From assembly GCA_013076295.1 (NCBI GenBank), contig RQOL01000828.1, forward strand, positions 248,001 to 312,000: a DNA stretch of 64,000 bases, written 5' to 3'. Source of the DNA: Sanderia malayensis (Eukaryota; Cnidaria; Scyphozoa; Semaeostomeae; Pelagiidae). A program made the translations under genes and the position numbers. Positions within the stretch are counted from its first letter, which is position 1. The number at the start of each line of letters is the position of its first letter. A model generated the notes under the pieces. The model made no database searches and was not told the origin of the DNA. It was given only the letters and a program-made list of their open reading frames with translations. This document shows, one piece after another, positions 30,883 through 43,300 of this stretch.

Positions 30883-33800
30883 TATGCATAAATGCAAACG
30901 AACAACAACATAATCTCAAAATAGATGGAGGAGCAGGGTTTCGAACCCTGGGCCTCTCGCATGCTAAGCGAGCACTCTACCACTGAGCTACACCCCCGAT
31001 GAGGTAGTAAACTCTAGCAGTGAAAGCTTTTGTAAGTTAACGCCTTTTCGTAAATGCATAACTTCAAAAAACTTATGAAACTAATCTCAAAAACATAATG
31101 ACGAGAAGGGTTTCCATCCCTGGGCTTCTGGCATGGAAAGAGAACACTCTACCACCGAGCTGCACCCCGGATGAGCTTTGAAACTTAAACAGTCAAAATT
31201 TCGTAACTTAACGCCATTTCTTGTATGCAAAAAATGCAAATAAACAATCAAAATATTCTCAACATTGATGGAAGAGCAGGGTTTTAAACCCGGTGCCTCT
31301 CGCATCCTACGCGAGCACTCTACAACTGAGCTACACCCCCAACGAGCTATGAAGCTCTAGAAGTGAACGCTTTTGTAATTTAATGACTTTTTTGTATGCA
31401 TAAATGCAAATGAACAATCAATATAATCTCAAAATAGATGGATGAGCCGGGTTTCGAAGCCTGGGCCTCTCGCATGCTAACCGAGAACTCTACCACTTAG
31501 CTACACCCCCGATGAGATAGTAAACTCTAGCAGTGAAGGCTTTTGTAAGTTAACGCCTTTTCGTATATGCATAAGTTCAACTAACTTATGAAACTAATCT
31601 CTAAACATATGCAGTGGCAGGGTTTCCAATCCTGGGCTTCTAGCATACTAGAAGAACACTCTACCACTGAGCTGCACCCCCGATGAGCTATCAAACTCAA
31701 GCAGTCAAAGGCTTCGTAACTTAACGCCATTTTTTGTATGTATAATTGCAAATAAAGAATCAAAATAATCTCAAAATAGATGGAGGAGCAGGGTTTCAAA
31801 CCCTGGTCTCTCGCATGCTAAGCGAGCACTCTACCACTGAGCTACACCCCGATTAGATAGTAAACTCCAGCAGTGAAAGCTTTTGTAAGTTAACGCCTTT
31901 TCGTACATGCAAAAGTTCAAATAACTTATGAAACTAATCTCAAAAACATATTGACGAGCAGGGTTTCCAACCCTGGGCTTCTGGTATGGTAAAAGAACAC
32001 TCTACCACCGAGCTACACACCGGATGAGCTATGAAACTGAAGCAGTCAAAGTTTTTGTAACTTAACGCCAGTTCTTGTATGCAAAAATTGCAAATAAACA
32101 ATCAAAATATTCTCAAAATTGATGGAGGAGCAGGGTTTCAAACCCGGTGCCTTTCGCATCCTACGCGAGCACTCTACAACTGCGCTACACCCCCAACGAG
32201 CTATGAACCTCTACAAGTGAACGCTTTTGTAATCTAATGACTTTTTTCTATGCATAAATGCAAAATGAACAATCAATATATTCTCAAAATAGATGGAAAA
32301 GCAGGGATTCAAACCCTGGGCTTCTAGCATGTTAGAAGAACATTCTAACCACTGAAATGCACCCCCGATGAGCTATCAAACTCAAGCAGTCAAGGTTTTT
32401 TGTAAATTAACGCCATTTCTTGTATGCATAATTGCAAATAAAAATCAAAATAATCTCAAAATAGATGGAGGAGCAAGGTTTCGAACCCTGCGCCTCTCGC
32501 ATGCTAAGCGAGCACTCTACCACTGAGCTACACCCCCAACGAGATAGTAAACTCTAGCAGTGAAGGCCTTGTAAGTTAACGTTTTTTCGTATATGCATAA
32601 GTTCAAATAACTTATGAAACTAATCTCAAAACAAATTCAGCAGCAGGGTTTCCAACCCTGGGCCTCTAGCATGCTAGGAGAGCACTCTGCCATTGAGCTG
32701 CATCCCGGATGAGCTATCAAACTCAAGCAGTCAAAGTTTCTGTAACGTAACACCCTTTCTGTATGCATAATTGCAAATAAACAATCAAAATAATCTCAAA
32801 ATAGATGGAGGAACAGGGCTTCAAACCCTGGGTCTCTCGCATGCTAAGCGAGCACTCTACGACTGAGCTACACCCCCGATGAGATAATAAACTCTAGCAG
32901 TGAAAGCTTTTTTAAGTTAACGCCTTTTCGTAGATGCATAAGTTCAAATAACTTATGAAACTAATCTCAAAAACATATGACGAGCAGGGTTTCCATCCCT
33001 GGGCTTCTGGCATGGACAGAGAACACTCTACCACCGAGCTGCACCCAGATGAGCTTTGAAACTGAAACAGTCAAAATTTCGTAACTTAACGCATTTCTTG
33101 TATGCAAAAAATGCAAATAAACAATCAAAATATTCTCAACATTGATGGAAGAGCAGGGTTTCAAACCCGTTGCCTCTCGCATCCTACGCGAGCACTCTAC
33201 AACTGAGCTACACCCCAACGAGCTATGAAGCTCTAGAAGTGAACGCTTTTGTTACTTAATGATTTTTTGTATGCATAAATGCAAATGAACAATCAATATA
33301 ATCTCAAAAGAGATGGAAGAGCCGGGATTCGAAGCCTGGGCCTCTCGCATGCTAACCGAGAACTCTACCACTTAACTACACCCCGATGAGATAGTAAACT
33401 CTAGCAGTGAAAGCTTTTGTAAGTTAACGCCTTTTCGTACATGCAAAGTTCAAATAACTTATGAGACTAATCTCAAAAACATATTGACGAGCAGGGTTTC
33501 CAACCCTGGGCTTCTGGCATGGAAAGAGAACACTCTACTACCGAGCTGCACCCCGGATGAGCTTTGAAATTGAAACAGTCAAAATTTCGTAACTTAACGC
33601 CATTTCTTGTATGCATAATTGCAAATATACAATCAAAATATTCTCACATTGATGGAAGAGCAGGGTTTCAAACCCGGTGCCTCTCGCATCCTACGCGAGC
33701 ACTCTACAACTGATCTACACCCCAACTAGCTATGAAGCTCTAGAAGTGAACGCTTTTGTAATTTAATGACTTTTTTGTTTGCATAATGCAAATGAACATC

Positions 33801-36800
33801 AATATAATCTCAAAATAGATGGAGGAGCAGGGTTTCAAACCTGGGTCTCTAGCATGCTAAGCGAGCCTCTACAACTGAGCTACACCCCCGATGAGATAGT
33901 AACTCTAGCAGTGAAAGCTTTTGTAAGTTAACGCCTTTTCGTAGATGCATAAGTTCAAATAACTTATGAAATAATATCAAAACATATTCACGAGCAGGGT
34001 TTCCAACCCTGGGCTTCTGGTATGGTAAAAGAACACTCTCACCGAGCTACACACCGGATGAGCTATGAAAACTGAAGCAGTCAAAGTTTTTGTAACTTAA
34101 GCCAGTTCTTGTATGCAAAAATTGCAAATAAACAATCAAAATATTCTCAAAATTGATGGAGGAGCAGGGTTTCAAGCCCGGTGCCTTTCACATCCTACGC
34201 GAGCACTCTACAACTGCGCTACACCCCCAACGAGCTATGAAGCTCTAGAAGTGAACGCTTTTGTATCTAATGACTTTTTTCTATGCATAAATGCAAATGA
34301 GCAATCAATATAATCTCAAAATAGATGGAAAAGCAGGGATTCAAACCCTGGCTTCTAGCATGTTAGAAGAACACTCTACCACTGAAATGCACCCCCGATG
34401 AGCTATCAAACTCAAGCAGTCAAGGTTTTTGTAAATTACACCATTTCTTGAATGCATAATTGCAAATAAAAATCAAAATAATCTCAAATAGATGGAGGAG
34501 CAAGGTTTCGAACCCTGCGCCTCTCGCATGCTAAGCGAGCACTCTAACCACTGAGCTACACCCCCAACGAGATAGTAAACTCTAGCAGTGAGGCCTTTGT
34601 AAGTTAACGTTTTTTCGTATATGCATAAGTTCAAATAACTTATGAAACTAATCTCTAAACATATTCAGGAGCAGGGTTTCCAACCCTGGGCATCTAGCAT
34701 GCGAAGAGAACACTACCACTGACTGCACCCCAGATGAGCTATCAAACTCAAACCAGTCAAAGTTTCTGTAACTTAACACCCTTTCTTGTATGCATAATTG
34801 CAAATAACAACCAAAATAATCTCAAATTGATGGAGGGACAGGGTTTCGATCCCTGGGCCTCTTGCATGCTGAGCGATCACACTATACTGAGCTACACCCC
34901 CGATGAGATAATAACTTTAGCAGTGAAAGCTTTTGGAAGTTAGCGCCTTTCGTATATGCATAGTTAAAAAACTTATGAAACTAATCTCAAAACATATGCA
35001 GTGGCAGGGTTTCCAACTGGGCTTCTAGCATACTAGAAAACCTCTACCACTGAGCTGCACCCCGATGATATCAAACTCAGCAGTCAAAGGTTTCGTAACT
35101 TAACGCCATTTCTTGTATGATAATTGCAAATAAAGAATCAAAATAATCTCAAAATAGATGGAGGAGCAGGGTTTCAAAGCCTGGGTCTCTCGCATGCTAA
35201 GCGAGAACTCTATTACTGAGCTACACCCCCGATGAGATAATAAACTTAGCAGAAAACTTTTGAAGTTACGCCTTTTCGTAGATGCATAAGTTCAAATAAC
35301 TTATGAAACTATATCAAAAACATATTCACGAGCAGGGTTTCCAACCCTGGCTTCTGGTATGGTAAAGAACACTCTACCACTGAGCTACACCCGATGAGAT
35401 ATCAAACTCAAGCAGTCAAAGTTTTGTAACTTAACGAGATTTCTTGTATGCAAATTGCAAATAAACAATCAAAATATTCTCAAAATGATGGAGGAGCAGG
35501 TTTCAAACCCGGTGCTTCACATCCTAAGCGAGCACTCTACACTGCGCAACACCCCCAAGAGCTATGAAGCTCTAGAAGTGAACGCTTTTGTAATCTAAGA
35601 CTTTTTCTATGCATCAATGCAAATCAACAATCAATATAATCTCAAAATAGATGGAAAAGCAGGGATTCAAACCCTGGGCCTTTCTACTAGAAAACACTCT
35701 ACCACTGAAACCCCGATGAGCTCAAACTCAAGCAGTCAAGTTTTGTAAATTAACACCATTTGTGAATGCATAAATGCAAATAAAAAATCAAAATAATTTC
35801 AAATTAGATGGAGGAGCAGGTTTCGACCCTGCGCCTCTTGCATGCTGAGCGACACTCTACACTGAGCTACACCCCCGATGAGATATAAACTTTAGCAGTG
35901 AAGCTTTGAAGTTACGTTTTCGTATATGCATAAGTTCAAAAACTTATGAAACTAATCTCAAAACATATCAGGGCAGGGTTTCCAACCCTGGGCTTCTAGC
36001 ATGCGAAGAACACTACCACTGAGCTGCACCCCGATGAGCTATCAAACTCAAGCAGTCAAAGTTTCGTAACTTAACCCTTTCTGTATGTATAATGCAAATA
36101 AAGAATCAAAATAATTCAAATAGATGGAGGAGCAGGGTTTCGACCCTGGGCTCTTCGCATGCTAAGCGAGCACACTATTACTGAGCTACACCCCCGATGA
36201 GATAATAAACTTTAGCAGTGAAAGCTTTGGAAGTTAGCGCCTTTTCGTATATGCATAAGTTCAAAAAACTTATGAAACTAATCTCAAAACATATGCAGTG
36301 GCAGGGTTTCCAACCCTGGGCTTCTAGCATACTAGAAGAACATTCTATCACTGAGCTGCACCCCGATGAGCTATCAAACTCAAGCAGTCAAAGTTTCGTA
36401 ACTTAACGCCATTTCTTGTATGTATAATTGCAAATAAAGAATCAAAATAATCTCAAAATAGATGGAGGAGCAGGGTTTCAAACCCTGAGTCTCTCGCATG
36501 CTAAGCGAGCACTCTACACTGAGCTACACCCCCGATTAGATAGTAAACTCCAGCATTGAAAGCTTTTTTAAGTTAACGCCTTTTCGTACATGCAAGTTCA
36601 AATAACTTATGAAACAAATCTCAAAAACATATTGACGAGCAGGGTTTCCACCCTGGGCTTCTGGCATGGAAAAGAACACTCTACCACCGAGCTACACACC
36701 GGATGAGCTATGAAACTGAAGCAGTCAAAGTTTTTGTAACTTAACGCCAGTTCTTGTATGCAAAAATTGCAAATAAACAATCAAAATATTCTCAAAATTG

Positions 36801-37102
36801 ATGGAGGAGCAGGGTTTCAAACCCGGTGCCTTTCGCATCCTACGCGAGCACTCTACAACTGCGCTACCCCCAACGAGCTACGAAGCTCTAGATGTGAACG
36901 CTTTTGTAATTTAATGCCTTTTTGTATGCATAAATGCAAATGAACAATCAAAATAATCTCAAAATAGATGGAGGAGCAGGGTTTTAAACCCTGGGCTTCT
37001 CGCATGCTAAGCGAGCCCTCTACCACTGAGCTACACCCTCAACGAGTTCTGAAGCTCTAGAAGTCAACGCTTTTGTAATTTAATGCTTTTTTTTGTATGC
37101 AT
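30883..37102 (-). repeat. tRNA-Ala-derived satellite array, segment 3 (indel-rich)
   Basis: Some 36 units. Duplicates of the same units exist at 40.2-44 kb without the many one-base deletions seen here. Between about 34.9 and 36.1 kb units shrink to near 150 bp, with losses inside stems, so individual tRNA calls in this stretch should not be trusted. Confidence 0.85.
30926..30997 (-). tRNA. tRNA-Ala(AGC)
   Basis: Identical over its 72 nt to the copy at 28184-28255, directly after insert copy 2. All stems, both internal promoter boxes, G3:U70 and the TTTT downstream are present. Confidence 0.55.
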
Positions 37103-37462
37103 GACCGTTCGTTCCAAACCTTGGATATTTATAATCCTAAAATTTTTAACATTACTATCATTTTACATTATAAAATCTTTTATTGTAAAATACACTACTC
37201 TTTTATATGATTATTATTAGCTTGTTTTAATCATTTATTTTATAACTTATAAGGACTATTTTAAATAGATTTTAATTAAACATTTTAGATTTATTTAAAA
37301 AAATATAGGGACTATTTTAAGTAGAATCTTAATGCACATTATAGATTTTATTCAGTATTTTAAAAAGTTGGTTTTAATTAGCAAAATTAACTTGTTAATC
37401 ACGCTATATATTTACCAGCCAACTTTAAATAAATTAATGATTATTCTTATTATTATTATTAT
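37103..37462 (+). mobile_element. A+T-rich insert, copy 3
   Basis: Near-identical to copy 1 (9.32 kb upstream), same TATGCAT flanks (37096-37102, 37463-37469). Confidence 0.6.
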
Positions 37463-39852
37463 TATGCATAAATGCAAACGAACAACAACATAATCTCAAA
37501 ATAGATGGAGGAGCAGGGTTTCGAACCCTGGCCTCTCGCATGCTAAGCGAGCACTCTACCACTGAGCTACACCCCCGATGAGATAGTAAACTCTAGCAGT
37601 GAAAGCTTTTGTAAGTTAACGCCTTTTCGTAAATGCATAAGTTCAAAAAACTTATGAAACTATTCTCAAAACATATGCAGGAGCAGGGTTTCGAACCCTG
37701 GGTCTCTCGCATGCTAAGCGAGCACTCTACGAGTGAGCTACACCCCCGATGAGATAATAAACTCTAGCAGTGAAAGCTTTTTTAAGTTAACGCCTTTTCG
37801 TATATGCATAAGTTCAAATAACTTATGAAACTAATCTCTAAACATATTCAGGAGCAGGGTTTCCAACCCTGGGCATCTAGCATGCGAAGAGAACACTACC
37901 ACTGAGCTGCACCCCAGATGAGCTATCAAACTCAACCAGTCAACGTTTCTGTAACTTAACACCCTTTCTTGTATGCATAATTGCAAATAAACAACCAAAA
38001 TAATCTCAAAATTGATGGAGGGACAGGGTTTCGAAACCTGGGCTTCTGGCATGCAATGCCAGCGCCCTACCACTGAGCTATACCCCCAACGAGCAATGAA
38101 GCTCTAGAAGTGTACTCTTTTGTAATATAATGCCTTTTTTGTATGCATAAATGCAAATGAACAATCAAAATATTCTCAAAATAGATGGAGGAGCAGGGTT
38201 TCGAACCCTGGGTTTCTGGCATGGTAAGAGAACACTCTACGACTGAGCTACACCCCGATGAGATAGTAAACTCTAGCAGTGAAAGCTTTTAAAAGTTAAC
38301 GCCTTTTCGTATATGCATAAGTTCAAAGAACTTATGAAACTAATCTCAAAACTTTTGCAGGGCAGGGTTTCCAACCCTGCGCTTCTAGCATGCTAGAGGA
38401 ACACTCTACCACTGAGCTCAGCCGCGATGAGCTATGAAACTGAAGCAGTCAAAATTTCTGTAACTTAACGCCATATGTTGTATGCATAATTGCAAATAAA
38501 AAATCAAAATAATCTCAAAATAGATGGAGGAGCAAGGTTTCGAACCCTGCGCCTCTCGCATGCTAAGCGAGCACTCTACCACTGAGCTACACCCCAACGA
38601 GATAGTAAACTCTAGCAGTGAAGGCCTTTGTAAGTTAACGTTTTTTCGTATATGCATAAGTTCAAATAACTTATGAAACTAATCTCAAAACATATTCAGC
38701 AGCAGGGTTTCCAACCTTGGGCCTCTAGCATGCTAGGAGAGCACTCTGCCATTGAGCTGCATCCCGGATGAGCTATCAAACTCAAGCAGTCAAAGTTTCT
38801 GTAACGTAACACCCTTTCCTGTATGCATAATTGCAAATAAACAATCAAAATAATCTCAAAATAGATGGAGGAACAAGGCTTCAAACCCTGGGTCTTTCGC
38901 ATGCTAAGCGAGCACTCTACGACTGAGCTACACCCCCGATGAGATAATAAACTCTAGCAGTGAAAGCTTTTTTAAGTTAACGCGTTTTCGTAGATGCATA
39001 AGTTCAAATAACTTATGAAACTAATCTCAAAACATATGACGAGCAGGGATTCCATCCCTGGGCTTCTGGCATGGACAGAGAACACTCTACCACCGAGCTG
39101 CACCCCGGATGAGCTTTTGGAAACTGAAACAGTCAAAAATTTCGTACTTAACGCCATTCTTGTATGCAAAAAATGCAAATAAACAATCAAAATATTCTCA
39201 ACATTGATGGAAGAGCAGGGTTTCAAACCCGTTGCCTCTCGCATCCTACGCGAGCACTCTACAACTGAGCTACACCCCCAACGAGCTACGAAGCTCTAGA
39301 TGTGAACGCTTTTGTAATTTAATGCCTTTTTTGTATGCATAAATGCAAATGAACAATCAAAATATTCTCAAAATAGATGGAGGAGCAGGGTTTCGAACCC
39401 TGGGCTTCTGGCATGGTAAGAGAACACTCTACGACTGAGCTACACCCCCGATGAGAGAGTAAACTCTAGCAGTGAAAGCTTTTAAAAGTTAACGCCTTTT
39501 CGTATATGCATAAGTTCAAAGAACTTATGAAACTAATCTCAAAACTTTTGCAGGGGCAGGGTTTCCAACCCTGCGCTTCTAGCATGCTAGAGGAACACTC
39601 TACCACTGAGCTCAGCCGCGATGAGCTATGAAACTGAAGCAGTCAAAATTTCTGTAACTTAACGCCATATGTTGTATGCATAATTGCAAATAAACAATCA
39701 AAATAATCTCAAAATAGATGGAGGAGCAGGGTTTTAAACCCTGGGCTTCTCGCATGCTAAGCGAGCCCTCTACCACTGAGCTACACCCTCAACGAGTTCT
39801 GAAGCTCTAGAAGTCAACGCTTTTGTAATTTAATGCTTTTTTTTGTATGCAT
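37463..39852 (-). repeat. tRNA-Ala-derived satellite array, segment 4
   Basis: About 14 units, a duplicate of segment 2. The first copy, at 37506-37576, matches the best tRNA-Ala(AGC) except for one missing base in the variable loop. Confidence 0.9.
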
Positions 39853-40210
39853 GACCGTTCGTTCCAAACCTTGGATATTTATAATCCTAAAATTTTTAAC
39901 ATTACTATCATTTTACATTTTAAAATCTTTTATTGTAAAATACACTACTCTTTTTATATGAATTATTATTAGCTTGTTTTAATCATTTATTTTATAACTT
40001 ATAAGGACTATTTTAAATAGATTTTAATGAAACATTTTAGATTTATTTAAAAAAATATAGGGACTATTTTAAGTAGAATTTTAATGCACATTATGATTTA
40101 TTCAGTATTTTAAAAGTTGGTTTTAATTAGCAAAATTAACTTGTTAATCACGCTATATATTTACCAGCCAACTTAAATAAATTAATGATTATTCTTATTA
40201 TTATTATTAT
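39853..40210 (+). mobile_element. A+T-rich insert, copy 4
   Basis: Pairs with copy 2 (both have aaacattttagattt after gattttaatg, unlike copies 1 and 3), so two diverged versions existed before the 9.3-kb duplication. TATGCAT flanks at 39846-39852 and 40211-40217. Confidence 0.6.
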
Positions 40211-40253
40211 TATGCATAAATGCAAACGAACAACAACATAATCTCAAAATAGA

Positions 40254-40325
40254 TGGAGGAGCAGGGTTTCGAACCCTGGGCCTCTCGCATGCTAAGCGAG
40301 CACTCTACCACTGAGCTACACCCCC
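40254..40325 (-). tRNA. tRNA-Ala(AGC)
   Basis: Same sequence as 28184-28255, following insert copy 4. Complete cloverleaf with A and B boxes, G3:U70 and downstream TTTT. Confidence 0.55.
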
Positions 40326-43300
40326 GATGAGGTAGTAAACTCTAGCAGTGAAAGCTTTTGTAAGTTAACGCCTTTTCGTAAATGCATAACTTCAAAAAAC
40401 TTATGAAACTAATCTCAAAAACATAATGACGAGAAGGGTTTCCATCCCTGGGCTTCTGGCATGGAAAGAGAACACTCTACCACCGAGCTGCACCCCGGAT
40501 GAGCTTTGAAACTTAAACAGTCAAAATTTCGTAACTTAACGCCATTTCTTGTATGCAAAAAATGCAAATAAAACAAATCAAAATATTCTCAACATTGATG
40601 GAAGAGCAGGGTTTTAAACCCGGTGCCTCTCGCATCCTACGCGAGCACTCTACAACTGAGCTACACCCCCAACGAGCTATGAAGCTCTAGAAGTGAACGC
40701 TTTGTAATTTAATGACTTTTTTGTATGCATAAATGCAAATGAACAATCAATATAATCTCAAAATAGATGGATGAGCCGGGTTTCGAAGCCTGGGCCTCTC
40801 GCATGCTAACCGAGAACTCTACCACTTAGCTACACCCCCGATGAGATAGTAAACTCTAGCAGTGAAGGCTTTTGTAAGTTAACGCCTTTTCGTATATGCA
40901 TAAGTTCAACTAACTTATGAAACTAATCTCTAAACATATGCAGTGGCAGGGTTTCCAATCCTGGCTTCTAGCATACTAGAAGAACACTCTACCACTGAGC
41001 TGCACCCCCGATGAGCTATCAAACTCAAGCAGTCAAAGCTTCGTAACTTAACGCCATTTTTGTATGTATAATTGCAAATAAAGAATCAAAATAATCTCAA
41101 AATAGATGGAGGAGCAGGGTTTCAAACCCTGGGTCTCTCGCATGCTAAGCGAGCACTCTACCACTGAGCTACACCCCCGATTAGATAGTAAACTCCAGCA
41201 GTGAAAGCTTTTGTAAGTTAACGCCTTTTCGTACATGCAAAAGTTCAAATAACTTATGAAACTAATCTCAAAAACATATTGACGAGCAGGGTTTCCAACC
41301 CTGGGCTTCTGGTATGGTAAAAGAACACTCTACCACCGAGCTACACACCGGATGAGCTATGAAACTGAAGCAGTCAAAGTTTTTGTAACTTAACGCCAGT
41401 TCTTGTATGCAAAAATTGCAAATAAACAATCAAAATATTCTCAAAATTGATGGAGGAGCAGGGTTTCAAACCCGGTGCCTTTCGCATCCTACGCGAGCAC
41501 TCTACAACTGCGCTACACCCCCAACGAGCTATGAACCTCTACAAGTGAACGCTTTTGTAATCTAATGACTTTTTTCTATGCATAAATGCAAATGAACAAT
41601 CAATATATTCTCAAAATAGATGGAAAAGCAGGGATTCAAACCCTGGGCTTCTAGCATGTTAGAAGAACATTCTACCACTGAAATGCACCCCCGATGAGCT
41701 ATCAAACTCAAGCAGTCAAGGTTTTTGTAAATTAACGCCATTTCTTGTATGCATAATTGCAAATAAAAATCAAAATAATCTCAAAATAGATGGAGGAGCA
41801 AGGTTTCGAACCCTGCGCCTCTCGCATGCTAAGCGAGCACTCTACCACTGAGCTACACCCCCAACGAGATAGTAAACTCTAGCAGTGAAGGCCTTTGTAA
41901 GTTAACGTTTTTTCGTATATGCATAAGTTCAAATAACTTATGAAACTAATCTCAAAACAAATTCAGCAGCAGGGTTTCCAACCCTGGGCCTCTAGCATGC
42001 TAGGAGAGCACTCTGCCATTGAGCTGCATCCCGGATGAGCTATCAAACTCAAGCAGTCAAAGTTTCTGTAACGTAACACCCTTTCCTGTATGCATAATTG
42101 CAAATAAACAATCAAAATAATCTCAAAATAGATGGAGGAACAGGGCTTCAAACCCTGGGTCTCTCGCATGCTAAGCGAGCACTCTACGACTGAGCTACAC
42201 CCCCGATGAGATAATAAACTCTAGCAGTGAAAGCTTTTTTAAGTTAACGCCTTTTCGTAGATGCATAAGTTCAAATAACTTATGAAACTAATCTCAAAAA
42301 CATATTGACGAGCAGGGTTTCCATCCCTGGGCTTCTGGCATGGACAGAGAACACTCTACCACCGAGCTGCACCCCAGATGAGCTTTGAAACTGAAACAGT
42401 CAAAATTTCGTAACTTAACGCCATTTCTTGTATGCAAAAAATGCAAATAAACAATCAAAATATTCTCAACATTGATGGAAGAGCAGGGTTTCAAACCCGT
42501 TGCCTCTCGCATCCTACGCGAGCACTCTACAACTGAGCTACACCCCCAACGAGCTATGAAGCTCTAGAAGTGAACGCTTTTGTTACTTAATGACTTTTTG
42601 TATGCATAAATGCAAATGAACAATCAATATAATCTCAAAAGAGATGGAAGAGCCGGGATTCGAAGCCTGGGCCTCTCGCATGCTAACCGAGAACTCTACC
42701 ACTTAACTACACCCCCGATGAGATAGTAAACTCTAGCAGTGAAAGCTTTTGTAAGTTAACGCCTTTTCGTACATGCAAAAGTTCAAATAACTTATGAGAC
42801 TAATCTCAAAAACATATTGACGAGCAGGGTTTCCAACCCTGGGCTTCTGGCATGGAAGAGAACACTCTACTACCGAGCTGCACCCCGGATGAGCTTGAAA
42901 TTGAAACAGTCAAAATTTCGTAACTTAACGCCATTTCTTGTATGCATAATTGCAAATATACAATCAAAATATTCTCAACATTGATGGAAGAGCAGGGTTT
43001 CAAACCCGGTGCCTCTCGCATCCTACGCGAGCACTCTACAACTGATCTACACCCCCAACTAGCTATGAAGCTCTAGAAGTGAACGCTTTTGTAATTTAAT
43101 GACTTTTTTGTTTGCATAAATGCAAATGAACAATCAATATAATCTCAAAATAGATGGAGGAGCAGGGTTTCAAACCCTGGGTCTCTAGCATGCTAAGCGA
43201 GCACTCTACAACTGAGCTACACCCCCGATGAGATAGTAAACTCTAGCAGTGAAAGCTTTTGTAAGTTAACGCCTTTTCGTAGATGCATAAGTTCAAATAA

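Noticed and set aside
30753..30986. Plus-strand frame across A+T insert copy 2 and the adjoining tRNA
   Set aside because: Crosses an insert boundary and a tRNA; exists only because this copy has lost bases.
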